Assembly (NCBI GenBank): GCA_019828545.1
Contig: JACVRA010000165.1
Location: 1-64,000, forward strand
Length of the DNA: 64,000 nucleotides
Reading direction: 5' to 3'
Source of the DNA: Paracamarosporium sp. OC-R06-R3
Taxonomy: Eukaryota > Ascomycota > Dothideomycetes > Pleosporales > Didymosphaeriaceae
Shown piece after piece: positions 32,109 to 42,936 of the stretch (positions within the stretch are counted from its first letter, which is position 1; every line of letters starts with the position of its first letter). Made by a program: the position numbers and the translations under genes. A model generated the notes under the pieces. The model had not been told where the DNA came from. It made no database searches and saw nothing but the letters and a program-made list of their open reading frames with translations.

Positions 32109-33247
32109 TGTTCCATGCCTCTGGAGGATCTCCACAACCCTTCTGATAGACGCAACCAACACCAGATCACTCGAGATTCCGATTCACGTTTACGCCGAGT
32201 TTCGGTTACTTTCATATGACCGAGCTGATGCATACATCGCCTGCATAAGCCTGATTTCATGGACAGCCTCAGTTTCTGAGGTACTGCCGCGGTTTCGCCA
32301 GAAGTGTTGGCATCAAGGATCTGTTCAACATAAAGAATTGGAGATGCTTCACGGAGGTTTCCATATATGGAAGCGTCGTCCATAGCCGATTGGTGCACGG
32401 CAATACCGAGCATCACGAGCTTCATGTGTTCGCTTACTATTTCCGATAGTACAAGAGAGAGCAGCCTGCTACGCTTTGGCGCATGGCAAGCGAAAGGCTG
32501 CGCGTCGGTTCAGCTTGCGCCAGCTGTAGAAGTGCGCACCGCCTTCTGGGGCTGAAGCATCGCAGGCACCGCAGATGCTTGACTGGGTGGGGCCCAGCTG
32601 AACTCTATGGGTCTTCTACTTTGAGTGACAGGCAGATGCACGTTGGCAGCGGAGCAATCAAAGATAATGCGCGATCTTGGTAAAGGCGGCAAGGCTGTCT
32701 CGGTAAGAGGATTTTGGCGATTGAAAGAAAATGCTAGTATTGTTCCTGACCAAGATGCGCGATCAAGAATCGAAGCCATCCATGCACTCCGTGTTTGTAT
32801 CAACGAGCAATTTGACGACGCAAGGCTGTGATGACATTTGGAAACGGGGCACCGTTCATAGGGCGTTTCCAGAAAACCAGGGGTGCGGGTTGACTGGGTT
32901 CCTGCAGCTGGACGGGGAGCGAAAGGTGATCGAGGCTTCTTCGGAATTAGCCCCGTTCGGAATTAGCAGCACCCCAGCATCAATCCAGGCGGCGGGCGCA
33001 ACGCCTCCTGACTGACGACCACAGTGCCACACAAGGGTACAGCCAGCCCCCGTGCCTTGTTACGCTCCTTTGCCATTGCTAGATCCCATAATAATGTCCA
33101 CGACCGGCAGCCTGCGAAGAAAAGGCCAGAACGGTAAAGCCCGCGCTCTTTTCCCTCGACTGCCTTGGTCGCTGACCTGCAGCTGCAGCAATATCAAAAC
33201 CCACGGCGCATGCCACTCGAACTCCGCCACAGTCTTCCGTAGATTCA
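32109..33247. other. intergenic, about 1.1 kb
   Basis: Promoter side of mevalonate kinase and 3' flank of the charged-protein gene. Frames of 60-150 codons occur on both strands but none shows a domain. No repeat recognised. Confidence 0.45.
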
Positions 33248-34896
33248 ATGCCCGCACAACTACTTCCGCAGTTGCCCCAGAACGGCGCGCCGGCATCCAA
33301 ACCAGCCATGCATCGGAAACAGTCGTCGCCCATGATGCCCCCGTTCATGGTGTCGGCGCCGGGCAAGGTCATAGTTTACGGAGAACACGCAGTTGTGCAT
33401 GGAAAGGTGGGACACAAACGGACGAACATATTCAAAAGAAAGCGTATTGACTCCGATTCCAGCCCGCCATTGCAGCCGCAATTTCTCTCCGCTCGTACCT
33501 CCACGTTTCCTTCCTCTCCAAATCGCACCGAACCGTAACGATACGCTTTCCCGACATCGAATTAGAACATACGTGGAACATCGATGAGCTGCCGTGGGAC
33601 GCCTTCAACGCGCCCGGGAAAAAGAAGCACTACTACGACTTGGTGACGTCTCTGGATCCCGAGCTACTTGTAGCACTTCAACCACACTTGGACATAGTCT
33701 CACCTAAGATCCCCGAGTCGATACGGAAGATCCACCATGCATCTGCATGCTCTTTCCTCTACTTGTTCCTTTCTCTCGCGTCGCGAAAGACTCCACCATG
33801 CGTTTATACACTGCGCTCCACAATCCCGTTGCGAGCCGGTCTCGGAAGCAGCGCCAGCATCTCAGTATGCATCAGCGCTGCGCTGCTCCTCCAAATCCGT
33901 GCCTTGAGCGGCCCACACCAAGACCAGCCACCGCAGGAATCCGAACTTCAAATCGAGCGAATAAACAGGTGGGCCTTCGTGGGTGAAATGTGCATACACG
34001 GCAATCCCTCCGGCATCGACAACACAGTTGCTTCAGGCGGAAAAGCTGTTCTCTACCAAAAACAAGGCCTGGGCAAACCACCCCGCATCGTACCTCTTCA
34101 TAGCTTTCCTGAGCTGCCTCTTCTCCTAGTTAACACGCGCCAGTCCCGCAGCACCGCCGTCGAAGTCGCCAAAGTTGCGACTCTCCTTGCCAATCACCCC
34201 GTCCTTACAGAGACCATACTCGACGCGATAGGCCAGATCACTGAATCTGCGTACAAGTTGATCACAGCGCCCGGTTTCGATCCGGCCTCGCACGCCTCGC
34301 TCAAATATCTTGGCGACCTAGTGACGATTAATCATGGCTTGCTTGTTTCGCTGGGTGTTTCACATCCTAAGCTGGAGCGCATCCGTGAGCTGATAGATCA
34401 CACAGGGATTGGGTGGACGAAGCTCACAGGTGCAGGAGGCGGTGGATGCGCGATAACCATTATCAAACCGCGGCCAACATCTGCTGTCAATGGCACCGGC
34501 AACGGGAACGGTATTCATCATGCGCACTCGTCATCTTCGGAATCGGAATCCGAACCCGACTCGCCCGTCGCTGCGTCGATAATCTCCTCTGGCACGAAGC
34601 TAAAGCACGCGATCCTTGATTCGCTCGAAGTCAAGCTTGAAAACGAAGGGTTCGAGAAGTTTGAGACGACGCTAGGGGGTGATGGTGTGGGTGTGCTCTG
34701 GCCCGCTGTGCTGCATAATGGAAACGAAGAGGAGGGCGGAGAGGAAATTGATCAAGAGAAATTCATGAGGGCTGAGGGCACCGAGGGCATCGAGAGACTG
34801 GTAGGCGTAAAGAGCGTAGGGATAAGAAGAAACGTGGAGAGGGATGTTAGAGAAGGGTGGAAGTTCTGGCGGCCCTGGGAGACGAATGAAGACTAG
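33248..34896 (+). CDS. ERG12: mevalonate kinase
   Basis: Two exons, 33248-33406 and 33463-34896 (56-nt intron), give 530 residues. The GHMP-kinase fold is clear: SAPGKVIVYGEHAVVHGK (about residues 36-53), joined across the intron to PAIAAAISLRSYL; the ATP loop PLRAGLGSSAS (175-185); the catalytic-base segment GNPSGIDN (233-240); and GAGGGGCA near the C-terminal third. An insertion rich in Gly/Asn/Ser (NGTGNGNGIHHAHSSSSESE) follows the last motif and makes the protein longer than the about 440-residue yeast enzyme. It phosphorylates mevalonate with ATP in the isoprenoid and ergosterol pathway. No clustering with other sterol genes is visible. Confidence 0.95.
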
Positions 34897-35278
34897 CGAT
34901 GTTTTTGACGGCAAAGCTTTAGTCCCTCTTTCCATTCTACCTGCCAGTCTTCTTCAATTCTTTTTTCCTTCTGCACGGGGGCGCTATCGTATCTCTACTT
35001 CTTGTTCAGAATTTTGGACGCGAGTCTACATTTCCTTGGCTGGGATGGAAAAAGGGTCACGCGAACGGAAAGGGGTGTACTAATGGATCATTGGTATCGG
35101 AGGTTGACTCTTGTGTATTACCAGAAGCCTAAATCCTAATGAACTGTATCATAACACCAAACTGGAGAGTCATCAAAGTCTGGTTGTGAACATATTCTAA
35201 TCTAAAGCAAGACCGCAGTCTTTGAACGCCACGCTATGCATACCCAAGTTTCCTGAAATGGCTTACTTGCTTCAGTCG
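34897..35278. other. convergent 3' spacer
   Basis: 3' flanks of ERG12 and PXR1. T-rich stretches; no gene seen. Confidence 0.5.
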
Positions 35279-36466
35279 CTATGACGGTGTCTTGATCATG
35301 AAAATCTGCTTTTGTTAGCACCCTGCTTTGTACATGGGTTTCGAACAACATACCTCCTTTAGTGCCTGTGGATCCATGCTCGCCAACTTCTTCTGCCTTA
35401 TGTACCTCTGCCGCACAGCATGCATGCCCCTCGGATTATACGTCAAGCCCGATGCTCCGCTCGCAGGTGTAGATGTTCCAGTCGAAGGTGCAGAACTAGT
35501 TGGCGTGCTCTCTTCCTCTTCCTCACTCTCGGAACTGGGGTCTTCGATTGTGGGGTTTGACTTTGCAGCTTCTTTCGCGGCTCTCTTAAGAGCCTTTTTG
35601 AGCTTCTTCTCCTCTTTGCGGGCGCGCTTTTCGGCCTTTCGGCGGGCCTTATCAGAGAGTGGTTCTGAGGCGGATGCCGGGGTATCTGCCGCAGAGCTCT
35701 CGGAAGCGGACTTCGACTTCTTATCCTTCTTCTCTTTCTTCTCTTTCTTTTCCTTCTTGGACTTGGGGGTAGCGTCCTCCTTCGCAGCTTCCTCGCGCAG
35801 ATTGATACTCTTCCTCTTCCGCTTAAGTTTCGGCTCCTCAACGCTCTGGTCCTCTTGCTTCACCTCATCGTCTTCACCATCCCTCTTCCTCTTCTTCGAC
35901 TTCTTTTCTACGACCTCACTGTCCGAAGATGCCGACTCGGACTTAACTTCCACCTTGACCTCCACCTCTTTCTTCACTCCCTTCTCAATCTTATCTCCCA
36001 CCAGAAATCCTCCGCTCACAAAGTTCATAAGCCCGTACTTCTGGTACACATATGCCCTTTGTTGGATCTTCTCTTGCCTCTCCTCTTCCTTCTTCACTTC
36101 CTCTATCCGTCCGTTCAATCGACCTAATATGCTTTCAAACCCTGCGAGTCCAAAGTTCTCAGCGCGCTCACTGCCCCGTTTTGCGCCAAGACCAAGATTG
36201 TCATCTTTGAGGAGGACACGGATGTGTGAACGGGAGGCGGCAGTATAATGTTCGGCATGGGCGGCATCAGTTGCGCCAAGAGAGGCGCCAGGCGTCCAGC
36301 CTTGTGAAGTGAGGATACGATGGCCGAAGCGGGTGGTGTTGTTGGCCCAAGTGGTATTTTGTGGGTCATTAGATATGCGGGAGCGACTTGCGGTGTATGT
36401 TAGCAAAGGTTTCGAATGTCATGTACACGAATGAACCGCATACTTCTTTGGCGCGGCGAGTCCCAT
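35279..36466 (-). CDS. PXR1: PinX1-type G-patch protein PXR1
   Basis: Three exons, 36444-36466 (23 nt), 35354-36386 and 35279-35305 (27 nt), with introns of 57 and 48 nt, give 360 residues. Splicing yields the conserved start MGLAAPKNRSRISNDPQNTT and the conserved end LASMDPQALKEIFMIKTPS, neither of which is in one open frame. The G-patch spans about residues 25-80: FGHRILTSQGWTPGASLG, then DDNLGLGAKRG. YQKYGLMNFVSGG follows, then a very long lysine-rich, low-complexity tail (KKEKKEKKEKKDKK). Yeast Pxr1 works in nucleolar rRNA and snoRNA maturation with the DEAH helicase Prp43 and inhibits telomerase. Short terminal exons make it easy to mis-annotate. Confidence 0.95.
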
Positions 36467-36919
36467 TGTGAAAACGGGATTTGTGCTAGTCGTATAAGTG
36501 AGTGTTAGCTAGGAAAGAAGATGAGAAAGTCGGGCTGGAAATTTTGGTGATTTGGGTGCACTGGCCATGCCTAAATCTTGGCACGGATGTGGGGGAGGCA
36601 TGGCCGGACCCTGACCTTCCACTGGCGCTTCCAAAAAGGTCTGGTTCCATCAACACTGATCCCTTCTCAGCGATTCAAACATTGTTCAATAGGAATGTCA
36701 TCCTTAAGGTCACGCTTTGTCTTCTTGCACTGTTACATTCTGGCTTGTGGAACTCTTTAGGACCTATATTGAACCTATGTACATATCCTCTACTTGATCC
36801 CTCCCGATACAACCTCAACGCATAGGCGTTTTTATGCCTTCACGATGTTAATTGTGATGGGTGTGATGTTTGACGTAGTTGCACTGGCACCTGGAGAATC
36901 GTTAGAACGGAGACACTAA
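36467..36919. other. intergenic with PXR1 promoter
   Basis: No gene recognised between the PXR1 start and the 3' end of the small secreted protein gene. Confidence 0.5.
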
Positions 36920-37503
36920 CTACGCTTTGACAAGCTGCTCACCATCGTATAGAGCGATAGTATAATCGCTGCCAGATCCCTTAACCGCAACAAAAGTACG
37001 GTTGGTCAGTGTACTTCCATCCTTGACGAATAGCACATTGTTGTCCGTAGTGAAAGTGGCCCATTCCATCAACTGGCCCGCAGGAATATTACCACTGCTC
37101 GGATTTGTCGCATCCACGAACGACAACAGTATTCCATTTGGCCCCTGGAGAGCGACTTGACGGGTGTCATCGGCGTTGTGAAAAGCATACGTGCCGGTGG
37201 CATCGTACTTGTTGGTGAAGAATTTGGTAGCAGCAGCTTGGGCGCTGTTCAAAGAGTACGATGTCGACCCGGTCTTGAGGGCAATCCATTGCCCAGAGAC
37301 AGCTGCCGTTGCTCTATGTCACATTCATTAGCTTCAGCTTACAACCGAAAACAGAAAGGTATCTAGTAGACGTACGACTTAGTCTGGAGCTGATAGAACT
37401 GCGTTCCCTCTGGTGGAGGAGCCATCACCTCCCAAGGAGCAAGTGCGGCAGGTGCAGCAGACGCAATGCTGCACAGAGCAGCGGCAGCGACGAAAAATTT
37501 CAT
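36920..37503 (-). CDS. small secreted protein, possible effector
   Basis: Two exons, 37376-37503 and 36920-37313 (62-nt intron), give 173 residues. A clear signal peptide, MKFFVAAAALCSIASAAPAA, ends near residue 17-20. The mature part has no cysteine and is rich in Thr, Ser, Asn, Ala and Gly. It alternates short beta-like stretches (GQWIALKTGSTSYSLN, GTYAFHNADDTRQVAL, GILLSFVDA, MEWATFTTDNNVLFV, YTIALYDGEQL). One N-x-T site (TNRTF) is present. I do not recognise a family. The size, secretion signal and isolated position fit a secreted protein acting in the wall or at the host interface; the effector idea is inference only. Confidence 0.85.
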
Positions 37504-38733
37504 TCTGAAGATATATCTGTAGAATCTCTGGAGAAATCTTCGAAATTGCTGCAACTTGAACGAAATGGCGATTGACCTCCTTCAACTTTTATATCTCTGT
37601 GCGAAGACATCTTGCTAGGGTTGTCAACGTATTCGTCTTAAGACTCCCCTCGCATCCCTGCATACGCTGCAATTTCTCTGCATCTGACGCCATATACGCT
37701 ATTTCTCCAAGCTTCCACATAACTCTTGTTCTACTTGATCTTCCATATTGACCTCAAAAAAGATTATATTGGATACTGGTAAGGAACCGTCGGCGCGGAA
37801 AATACGATTGTCAACATGAGTTCGAGAGTATTTCGGATGCTAGGGTATCATTCGCTAAACCGGAAGAGTAGGCAAATTGGATAGATCATCCAAAAGCGTC
37901 CGCCGTATGCATCCTTTCTCGCCACAAACACTTTAACTGCGCAACATTGGCCTCTGTGAGTTCAATCAGGTGCACTCGACAAGGCTGTAGAAGAATTTCA
38001 CTTCAAGAAGTGCCATGGCAAAGCCGCGCGTTGCTTCATTATGTTGTAAGTAATGAATATTGTCGGCAACGACTCACATATAGATTCGGTACGCTTTTCG
38101 GAGGCTCGTCTGAGGATCGCCGGCATCATCGCTGTTCCGGGTAACGGCATGCTATACAATCCAATCGGGACCTGTTGATCGTTGTTGTTATGGGTCATCG
38201 CGTGTTGCAGATATACATGCCGGTTCAATACGACACGGCCGAACACCGATCGAATAACGTAAATTCCCATTCGATACACAGGTGCTTAATAGTCCCTGCA
38301 TCTTCACAACCTTCGGGAATGTTAATTACTGCGGGGACATGTCCGAACGCGGTATCACTTTTTGCATCGTTGCTACTGAATGGGTAATCCCTACTGACAT
38401 GATCCTAATTATAACAGGGCATGATTACGTGTTCGATTTCCCGAATGAGCCTCCCATAGATAATTGAGATGCTCAATAACCTATATCGTCACGAAGATTT
38501 TTTGGAACGAGAGCAGTATGGGCATGTCATATCAGAATTAATGTCCACTCTTCTCATTCATTATGCTAGCATTGCCCGCGTACTTGAGCTTGTCTTCCTC
38601 CCCAGTTGATCCTCTACGCATAGAATCTCTTTGTGTTGTCCCCCGACTGTACCTGCACTAAAGACGGGGTTGCAAAGTCAGTATGATGTTCAAAATTGAA
38701 GGAGTGGGCGTAAATAGGTATCTTGGCTAGCTG
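37504..38733. other. intergenic, about 1.2 kb
   Basis: Upstream of the small secreted protein gene. Somewhat AT-rich, with no gene, tRNA or clear repeat seen. Confidence 0.45.
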
Positions 38734-39524
38734 TCAATGTCTGAAAACTTCAGACACAAATTGAAAGTCTGAGAGTTTCAGACAATCGCTAGCACGAACA
38801 CCCGCTTTGTACCCTGGTATTGCTTACAGTAGTTGGCCGCAATTGGCTCACTTAGACCCGCATCTGTGATGAACTTGGGCCAGTTGATTCCCAAACGCTG
38901 TTGTACTGCCGACTTATGCGCGGCTGGCACTGCGAAGTTCGCAGGCTGCTCATGTAGCAAAAAAATGTAGTTGTGTGGATGCTTGGGTGTCTCGGCAGGC
39001 GGTGCAGGGCCGAAGTAGGACGCAGGACTGGTGGCCTTAGTCGTGAGGATTGAAGAGCCATTTTGAGTCTGTCCGCTAGGGGTGAAGTCTTGTAAGAGGG
39101 CGTGCAGGACGGTGCCGCGAGGATTTCCGGGTCTACAATGGTAGTTAACAGCCAAACTATTAGGATATAGTTCAGTGGTACGCACGCATCAATGTCTAAT
39201 CCTGTCAGTACGAGCCAACGTCAAGTATTGGAGGACACTTACCTATCATGGCCAGCAGATACTTGCCCGTCAGCGTCTGACCCGTAACGCCTATCGTAGG
39301 CTGTTTCGCAACACCTTTTCCTAATCGTTAGGCTTTCCATTCCCTCACGTAGTGTTGTAGAACCGCATACTCGATTTCTTTACCAGTAAACCTGGCGTAA
39401 TGTACTGCGTGCCATAATACACATCCAACGTTGTGTTCACAGCTGGTGTAAATCCCGGGGGGGTTGTCTGCGCCAGTGCACCTCCAACAATCACCAAACC
39501 AGACAACAATGACGTGAAAAGCAT
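38734..39524 (-). CDS. secreted PEBP-like protein
   Basis: Five exons, 39371-39524, 39243-39320, 39186-39195 (10 nt), 38828-39132 and 38734-38768 (introns 50, 47, 53 and 59 nt), give 193 residues. A signal peptide (MLFTSLLSGLVIVGGALAQ) is followed by TTPPGFTPAVNTTLDVYYG. The tiny third exon rebuilds MIDIDAPGNPRGTVLHALLQ, the PEBP D-x-D region. YFGPAPPAETPKHPHNYIFL holds the GPxPP motif and anion-pocket histidine region, and GINWPKFITDAGLSEPIAAN ends the fold. PEBP folds bind phosphorylated headgroups or small anions, and fungal secreted members have unknown roles. The last exon (YFQFVSEVFRH) is the least certain; reading on without that splice gives a similar-length tail. Confidence 0.85.
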
Positions 39525-40169
39525 CGTACTTTCAGCTTTGGAAAACAGTATAACTAGAAATCAGATCACAGCGGTCGCATCGCCCCCGACAGCCTGTCTC
39601 GCCATATTATACCATCCTCGCATGCCATGTCAATACGTCCCACCGGGCTTAGCCCGTTGTATGGGATGTTTACAGGTAGGATAAGGTGATGGGATGATGG
39701 TGATTATTTGGTGAGGCCCAATGATGGCTGAAGGGAGCAATATATTCAGGACCCCTGTGTACCCCGCCTTTGGTTCGGCACTTGAGGTTGGATGGAGAAA
39801 TTGGAAGATTCGCCTGTGGTAAAGCGAGCAGATCTAATGAATCGTTTCAGAAGCAGGGTCTTCGGAAGCGGGCACGCATGCTGTAATGTCTTGTTTATTA
39901 TGAGCAATCTTTTCAGTTCAATGTGCACCCTGTTCCTTGACCCCAATGCGTTGCTCCAAATCAGATTGTTTCAACAAAAAACCACTTATCCGGGCTCCAT
40001 AATTTATCATGTTTACATGACTACTTTCGTGGGCAAGTTGGCGGCAGTACCCGTGTTGATACAACACCGATTGTGCATCAAATGCACCGCGAGGTATGCG
40101 GGGAACAGACCTGCGCCAACACCTCTAGGACAAAAGAAAGATAACATTGTGCCAGCAAAAAGAGAAATC
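39525..40169. other. intergenic, PEBP-like gene promoter
   Basis: Between the start of the PEBP-like gene and the tRNA-Glu 3' end. No gene or repeat recognised; a 151-codon frame overlapping the tRNA is chance. Confidence 0.45.
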
Positions 40170-40265
40170 TTCCGACACCGGGAATCGAACCCGGGCCTTG
40201 CCGGCACTGGAAAGTGTTCAACTCTCGATGAGAGCGGCAAATCCTAGCCACTAGACCATATCGGA
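40170..40265 (-). tRNA. tRNA-Glu(CTC) with a 24-nt intron
   Basis: Read on the minus strand from 40265. The acceptor stem TCCGATA pairs with TGTCGGA (one G-T pair), and the discriminator is A. The D arm contains TAGTGGCTAGGAT, the anticodon stem TGCCG pairs with CGGCA, and the T arm is CCCGGGTTCGATTCCCGG. The loop reads CT-CTC-A, giving anticodon CTC. A 24-base intron sits one base after the anticodon; its GAG can pair with the anticodon, as usual for nuclear tRNA introns. The mature length is 72 bases, plus CCA added later. Confidence 0.95.
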
Positions 40266-40864
40266 TAGTGTTCAGAAGAACTGATGGTAATAGCTGTGAT
40301 TGTGACGTATATATTGTAACATTTTGTAAAGCTATGTAGCATCACACGAGTGTCCGTAATTCGAGTCTTGCGACGTCGCATTGGTGGTCGTAGTTCAATT
40401 GCATGGGTGGCATCGGTGAGTCACGGCGAAAACCCCTCTACCCAATGCAAACCCGGGCCCTGTTTTTTAGCGACATCACGCACCACGGGGGTTCGCAAAC
40501 GGCCTGCCAAAACTTGCAGTTCGTGCATCGAATTGTAGACCCTGAACCCGACGCTCATCTAGGAATATTCGTAACAATACATCGTATGTGAGGGGAAAGC
40601 CAACAACGGTTCATTAATGTTACCGGTAGGCCATAATATTCTCACTTCAAATGCTTGTGAAAAATTCAGAACATATCAAGCACGCGAAAGTATCCATCCA
40701 AGACAATCTGGTATCCCAGTATGCGGTACATAAGAAAACATTCGTATATGAAGAAGGATATTGTGACCAGTATAATGAACGTCAGCATACTTTATAGATG
40801 ATATGGAAGCTGACAAGTAGCCGCGCCCCAGGAGCTTTTCCTTCGTGAACGATTGCCAAGCTCA
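40266..40864. other. intergenic with a possible tRNA-Gly-like relic
   Basis: Positions 40378-40449 begin GCATTGGTGGTC and end CCCAATGCA. These ends could pair as a tRNA-Gly-type acceptor stem over a 72-base span, but the T arm is not recognisable. Otherwise no gene. Confidence 0.3.
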
Positions 40865-42936
40865 TTATACGATTGAGGTATCCACGCATTCATGCTCCGG
40901 CTTTGAAAGTGGAGCGATGCCAAGAAGTGACATTCCATTCTCCAAGACGATACGTGTCGCCTCGAACAAGGCAAGCTGGCCTTGCGTGAAAGCAGCTTTT
41001 TCGCTTCCTGGTGCTGCTTGGTCTTCCAATACTTCTTCTTCAGCCTGCTCTGTATTGTGACCTTCTCCCTCGTTTTCGCTCAAGCAATCCTGCAGCTGAT
41101 CAACAACTTTGACCATATACGCAATGACATCAGCAGGTTGGATATTGCTATAGGAGGCCTTTGTCACTTCTGGGTATTGAAAAAGAGTACGAAGGAGGTC
41201 TACAGGCTCATCTTCAGCCAAAGATTCGTAATCGGCCTCCGATAGCTCAGGTGCATCTCGATAACCCTTTAATACTTCACAAACTTTAGCGTACCAGTAC
41301 TGCAAGTCCGGTCCAGTCCCAGATCTGAACGCGGTCATAGCAGCGGTATCGAAAACAAGTGAGCTTGCTGTACGAGTGGCTAGCTCCTGCACAATGAGAG
41401 CAGATATGCCCAGCTGCTTTGCGGTTTCCCTGGAGTTCCCTAGCAGCATGCCTCTGTCTTGGGCGGTGTTCAATCCCAAAGACATAGCCACCTCACATTC
41501 ATTCACGATCGCCTCGGGCTTATAGCATGGACCCAGCTTATCGGACATATTTGATACCTCACTAAACTTCAGGTATTGAATCTTGTCCGCAAGCTCCTTC
41601 ATGCCGAGGGCGATCAAGATGTGATGTACGTGCGAGAAGTGTACGCTGTTGTCGTTGGCAGCGACTATGATCATCTGGTCGAACTTGTGTCTCTCAAAGC
41701 GTTCTATGAATGCCGCCAGGTCTCGAAGGAGATACGTGGTCGCTCCGGTTCGGTCTCGGATAATAGCGGTTCCTGCTCTCAGGCCATAATCCTGCATATG
41801 CACAACCCAAGCTCCAGCGCTTTCCTTACAAATGCCCTTCTCTTTCAACACACGCTCGACTCCCTCCATCGACTCGGCGGTGATTTGTGATTCACCTGAG
41901 TACTCGTCAAAGTAAACACCCAACTGCGCATAAAACTCTGCATATGTTGCTATGCTAACATCCCGAATGCGCTTCCAAAATGCGATAGCATCAGAGTCTC
42001 CATCTTCCAGTTTCTTGAAAACCACATTTCGCTCGGCATATATTCCTCGACTCTCAATATGCGCCTGAGCTTCTCCTTCGTCCATGCCCGCCTTAGCCGC
42101 TTCGTCTCGAGCTTGCTTACTAGCGACTGCTTCTGGACGAAACAACTCCTCGATAGTGTGATAGACCTCAAAAAGATGCGGTATCAGGTCAGCTTGGTGC
42201 GCTTGCTCATCGCCAACTTTATCCCAGCCAACTTTGAGAAGCGCGATGTTCTTTCCCCAATCTCCCAAATAGTTCATTCTGGTGACATTCCATCCCATGC
42301 TTCTGTATATATTGCTTACGTAGCTGCCCAGGATAGTGCTTCGGAGATGCTTACCCTGAAATTCGCTCCATATATTTGGCGATGAGTATTCGATGAGAAG
42401 CTTCTTTCGTCCCTGATCCAACGCAGCCGGTTCGTGTGCTCCGAACTTTGTGTACGAACCATATTCTTTGGCACGACTCACGATATAGCGAAGAAAGAGT
42501 CGAGGGAGAACATCCTGAATGATGAAGATCCTCAAATGCACACCGTCTTGGATAGGAGGTAGAAATAACGCATGGTCTTTGGGGAACTGGAGACGCATCA
42601 ACGTCCATTGTCCCAATAACATGTGACAAGAGTTCATAAAATGGGACGAACCTTCTTCATCAGCTCAAGCCCAGAATCATTAGGCTTCATTCCAGGATAG
42701 AGCCTGGGTAAAGTCACCGTAAGATCTCCATTGAAGATGTTATTCGGCCATTGAATCGAACGATAAGCAGTACGGGTCTCGCAATCGACCAATTTGGTAA
42801 GGAGCTCACCGAGAAGGGTACGACACAGATCAAGAGGATTATTAAACACGTCAGCCTCGTCATACTGCTGTGCCAACCCACCCAGTGAAATCGATTGTAG
42901 AAGAGTTTCTAGGCCAGCTGGAGTGCGTGTGTCCAT
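40865..42936 (-). CDS. divergent arginyl-tRNA synthetase-like protein
   Basis: Two exons, 42652-42936 and 40865-42586 (65-nt intron), give 668 residues. The ArgRS framework is clear: YSSPNIWSEFQGKHLRSTIL, NVTRMNYLGDWGKNIALLKV, YSGESQI, a TTYLLRDLAA strand, a GTGPDLQYWYAK block and a DALR-like anticodon-binding end (FEATRIVLENGMSLLGIAPL). However, the eukaryotic ArgRS signature FHAGH is here FQGKH (residues 171-175), and the GMSTRKG-type KMSKS loop is NMSDKLG (441-447). An acidic insertion (SENEGEGHNTEQAEEEVLED) breaks the C-terminal helix bundle. No mitochondrial presequence is obvious and the N-terminal domain is short. It may be a paralogue with altered or lost aminoacylation rather than the essential enzyme; I cannot see whether a canonical copy exists elsewhere. 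Confidence 0.87.

Noticed and set aside
35328..36248. 306-codon plus-strand frame rich in Ser/Phe/Leu
   Set aside because: Antisense shadow of the lysine-rich PXR1 tail.
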